In this document: positions 5,552-6,272 of the stretch, one piece after another
Layout of the letters: every line of letters starts with the position of its first letter
Position numbering within the stretch: position 1 is the stretch's first letter
Position numbers and translations under genes: made by a program
Assembly (NCBI GenBank): GCA_030830145.1
Contig: JAURNO010000384.1
Coordinates: 1-6,272, forward strand
From: Verrucomicrobiota bacterium
GTDB taxonomy: Bacteria > Verrucomicrobiota > Verrucomicrobiia > Opitutales > Seribacteraceae
Direction: 5' to 3'
DNA length: 6,272 nucleotides
The notes under the pieces: model-generated
Seen by the model: only the letters and a program-made list of their open reading frames with translations
Databases searched by the model: none
What the model was told of the DNA's origin: nothing

Positions 5552-5729
5552 ACGGGGTGAAAGGTTGTCCTCGCAGTCCTTGGGGACAAGGCTTCATCTG
5601 ATTCGGATCTCCCGAAATTAATTCTTCAATCGACCACCCTGATTGAATTTCCACCCACCTGCATTGCCTTCCGGTCTCCTGTACTCTGGACCGGTTTGCT
5701 TTTCTTTTTTCATTCGTTTCTATGTTCAT
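5529..5729 (-). CDS. Possible small protein (66 residues) overlapping the next gene
   Basis: An uncertain gene. From the ATG at 5729 it encodes 66 residues: a basic, low-complexity start, then a more protein-like second half with Cys23-Arg-Trp-Val, a helix-like GWSIEELISGDP (31-42), CPQG (48-51), PFTPYVL and a His near the end (64). C-R-W ... G-D-P ... C ... P-Y ... H loosely recalls GcrA-type or other small zinc-binding C-termini, but one expected Cys is missing, so this is only a resemblance. Its stop overlaps the ATG at 5539 of the downstream gene by 11 bases, the kind of overlap seen in coupled pairs. The frame can be extended to a TTG at 5867 (112 residues), adding a strongly hydrophobic start with a Phe-rich stretch; that part comes from low-complexity sequence and I do not trust it. 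No good Shine-Dalgarno sequence precedes 5729. Confidence 0.4.
   Translation of the reverse strand: MNIETNEKRKANRSRVQETGRQCRWVEIQSGWSIEELISGDPNQMKPCPQGLRGQPFTPYVLRHGS
5671..5694. repeat. GC-rich inverted repeat
   Basis: CCGGTC (5671-5676) and GACCGG (5689-5694) are perfect inverted arms around a 12-base centre. They stand out because the surrounding DNA is pyrimidine-rich and poor in GC. The repeat lies within the doubtful 66-residue frame. No T-run follows on either side at the distance expected for a terminator. Confidence 0.35.
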
Positions 5730-6152
5730 CTTTGTTCTTTCTTCTGTTTGTTCGTACCTATGGGGTATCGGAATAAAGGGAGAGAGAAAGAGCCTCCGTT
5801 TTCTTTGCCTGAAGTAAAACAGACAGGAAAAGAAAAAGATCAAGAAACCAAAAAAAAATGGCTTCAAAGAGGAACCCTCTCCCGAGCAAGCCTACTAGAA
5901 GGCCATGTTCCTCATCCCACCAAATTCAAGGTTCAAGAGAACCTTTTCTACCAATAAACCCTCTTCATATGACTTACCACTCTTGCCAATCGAACTCCCG
6001 CCAAGAAGATCAATTGCACCTATGGTTTGTAATTTTGTCATGAGAAAAAGGAGGACTAACAAAGCGCACCTCAAACCGTATCACAAATTATTTTAATATT
6101 TTTTTTCAGAAACTGACGAATTAAGATTTAGGCACGTAAGGGTCGTTGTATC
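5730..6152. other. Gene-less, low-complexity stretch
   Basis: I find no convincing gene here. The plus strand is pyrimidine-rich from about 5695 to 5756, then switches to purine-rich from about 5770 to 5862, ending in a run of nine A residues (5851-5858 and the base before). The short open frames on both strands have biased composition and no recognisable domain. AGAGG-AAC-CCTCT (5868-5880) is a small perfect inverted repeat. A strong Shine-Dalgarno-like AAGGAGG (6048-6054) has no start codon at a usable distance. A T-run lies at about 6099-6106. I looked for signal recognition particle RNA, tmRNA and RNase P hallmarks and saw none. Confidence 0.6.
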
Positions 6153-6181
6153 TTGACTTATTTAACCTCGATCGTTTTTAT
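6153..6181 (+). promoter_or_regulatory. Candidate promoter for tRNA-Asp
   Basis: TTGACT (6153-6158, 5/6 to TTGACA) and TTTTAT (6176-6181, 4/6 to TATAAT) are 17 bases apart. This would start transcription at about 6188, some 10 bases before the mature tRNA 5' end, a normal tRNA arrangement. The preceding 400 bases contain no other gene on this strand, so a dedicated promoter is expected here. Confidence 0.5.
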
Positions 6182-6197
6182 CTGTCCTTCGCGATTT

Positions 6198-6272
<75 letters not shown>

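Noticed and set aside
5730..5867. Upstream extension of the 66-residue frame to a TTG at 5867, giving a Phe-rich membrane-like segment
   Set aside because: The segment comes from an A/T homopolymer-rich stretch. A GGGAGAGGG lies at plausible spacing, but the TTG start and low complexity make it unsafe to call.
6048..6054. Perfect Shine-Dalgarno-like AAGGAGG
   Set aside because: There is no ATG, GTG or TTG within a usable distance downstream. It lies inside a tiny 18-codon frame beginning at 6040 that has no support.
5643..6096. Three overlapping plus-strand open frames (104, 61 and 63 codons)
   Set aside because: They have biased composition, no domains and poor initiation contexts, and they are not linked by an obvious frameshift into one protein.

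Overview
This is a chromosomal segment of a Gram-negative bacterium with mid-range GC. Two tRNA genes bracket tRNA-modification and DNA-repair genes. The small lipoprotein and secreted proteins (a lipobox followed by Glu, pointing to the outer membrane), the mostly weak Shine-Dalgarno sequences and the general protein style would fit a marine Verrucomicrobiota (Opitutae/Puniceicoccales-like). That taxonomic guess rests on impression, not on a diagnostic marker.

Layout. Bases 1-122 hold nothing I can name. A small exported DUF4359-like protein (minus, 123-377) and a PsbP/DcrB-like lipoprotein (plus, 592-1143) are divergent across 214 bases that contain a cluster of palindromes. A minus-strand tRNA-Lys(CTT) lies at 1181-1256, facing the lipoprotein gene. 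The next plus-strand gene is a secreted DUF1028 (Ntn-hydrolase-like) protein. Then comes a compact queC-queD-queE operon (2118-3904), which converts GTP-derived dihydroneopterin triphosphate to preQ0, the 7-deazaguanine precursor of queuosine. Only 37 bases later is a SRAP/YedK/HMCES-type abasic-site DNA-protein crosslink protein (3942-4616), followed by a 79-residue unknown protein. That last gene meets a minus-strand unknown gene of 207-211 residues tail to tail, with one base between the stop codons. Upstream of the minus-strand gene, and overlapping its start, is a possible 66-residue gene. The remaining stretch to about 6150 is low-complexity and looks non-coding. The window ends in tRNA-Asp(GTC), cut inside its 3' CCA position.

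How the parts fit. QueD, QueC and QueE together cover every step from dihydroneopterin triphosphate to preQ0; FolE, QueF, Tgt and QueA must be elsewhere. tRNA-Asp(GUC) at the right edge is one of the four tRNAs that receive queuosine. The SRAP protein ends in QATLF and the minus-strand unknown protein carries QLELF near its N-terminus. Both resemble the beta-sliding-clamp-binding pentapeptide. This is the most testable new suggestion in the window: a replication-associated repair protein and an uncharacterised neighbour that may both dock on the clamp. I see no CRISPR array, insertion sequence, phage gene or rRNA.
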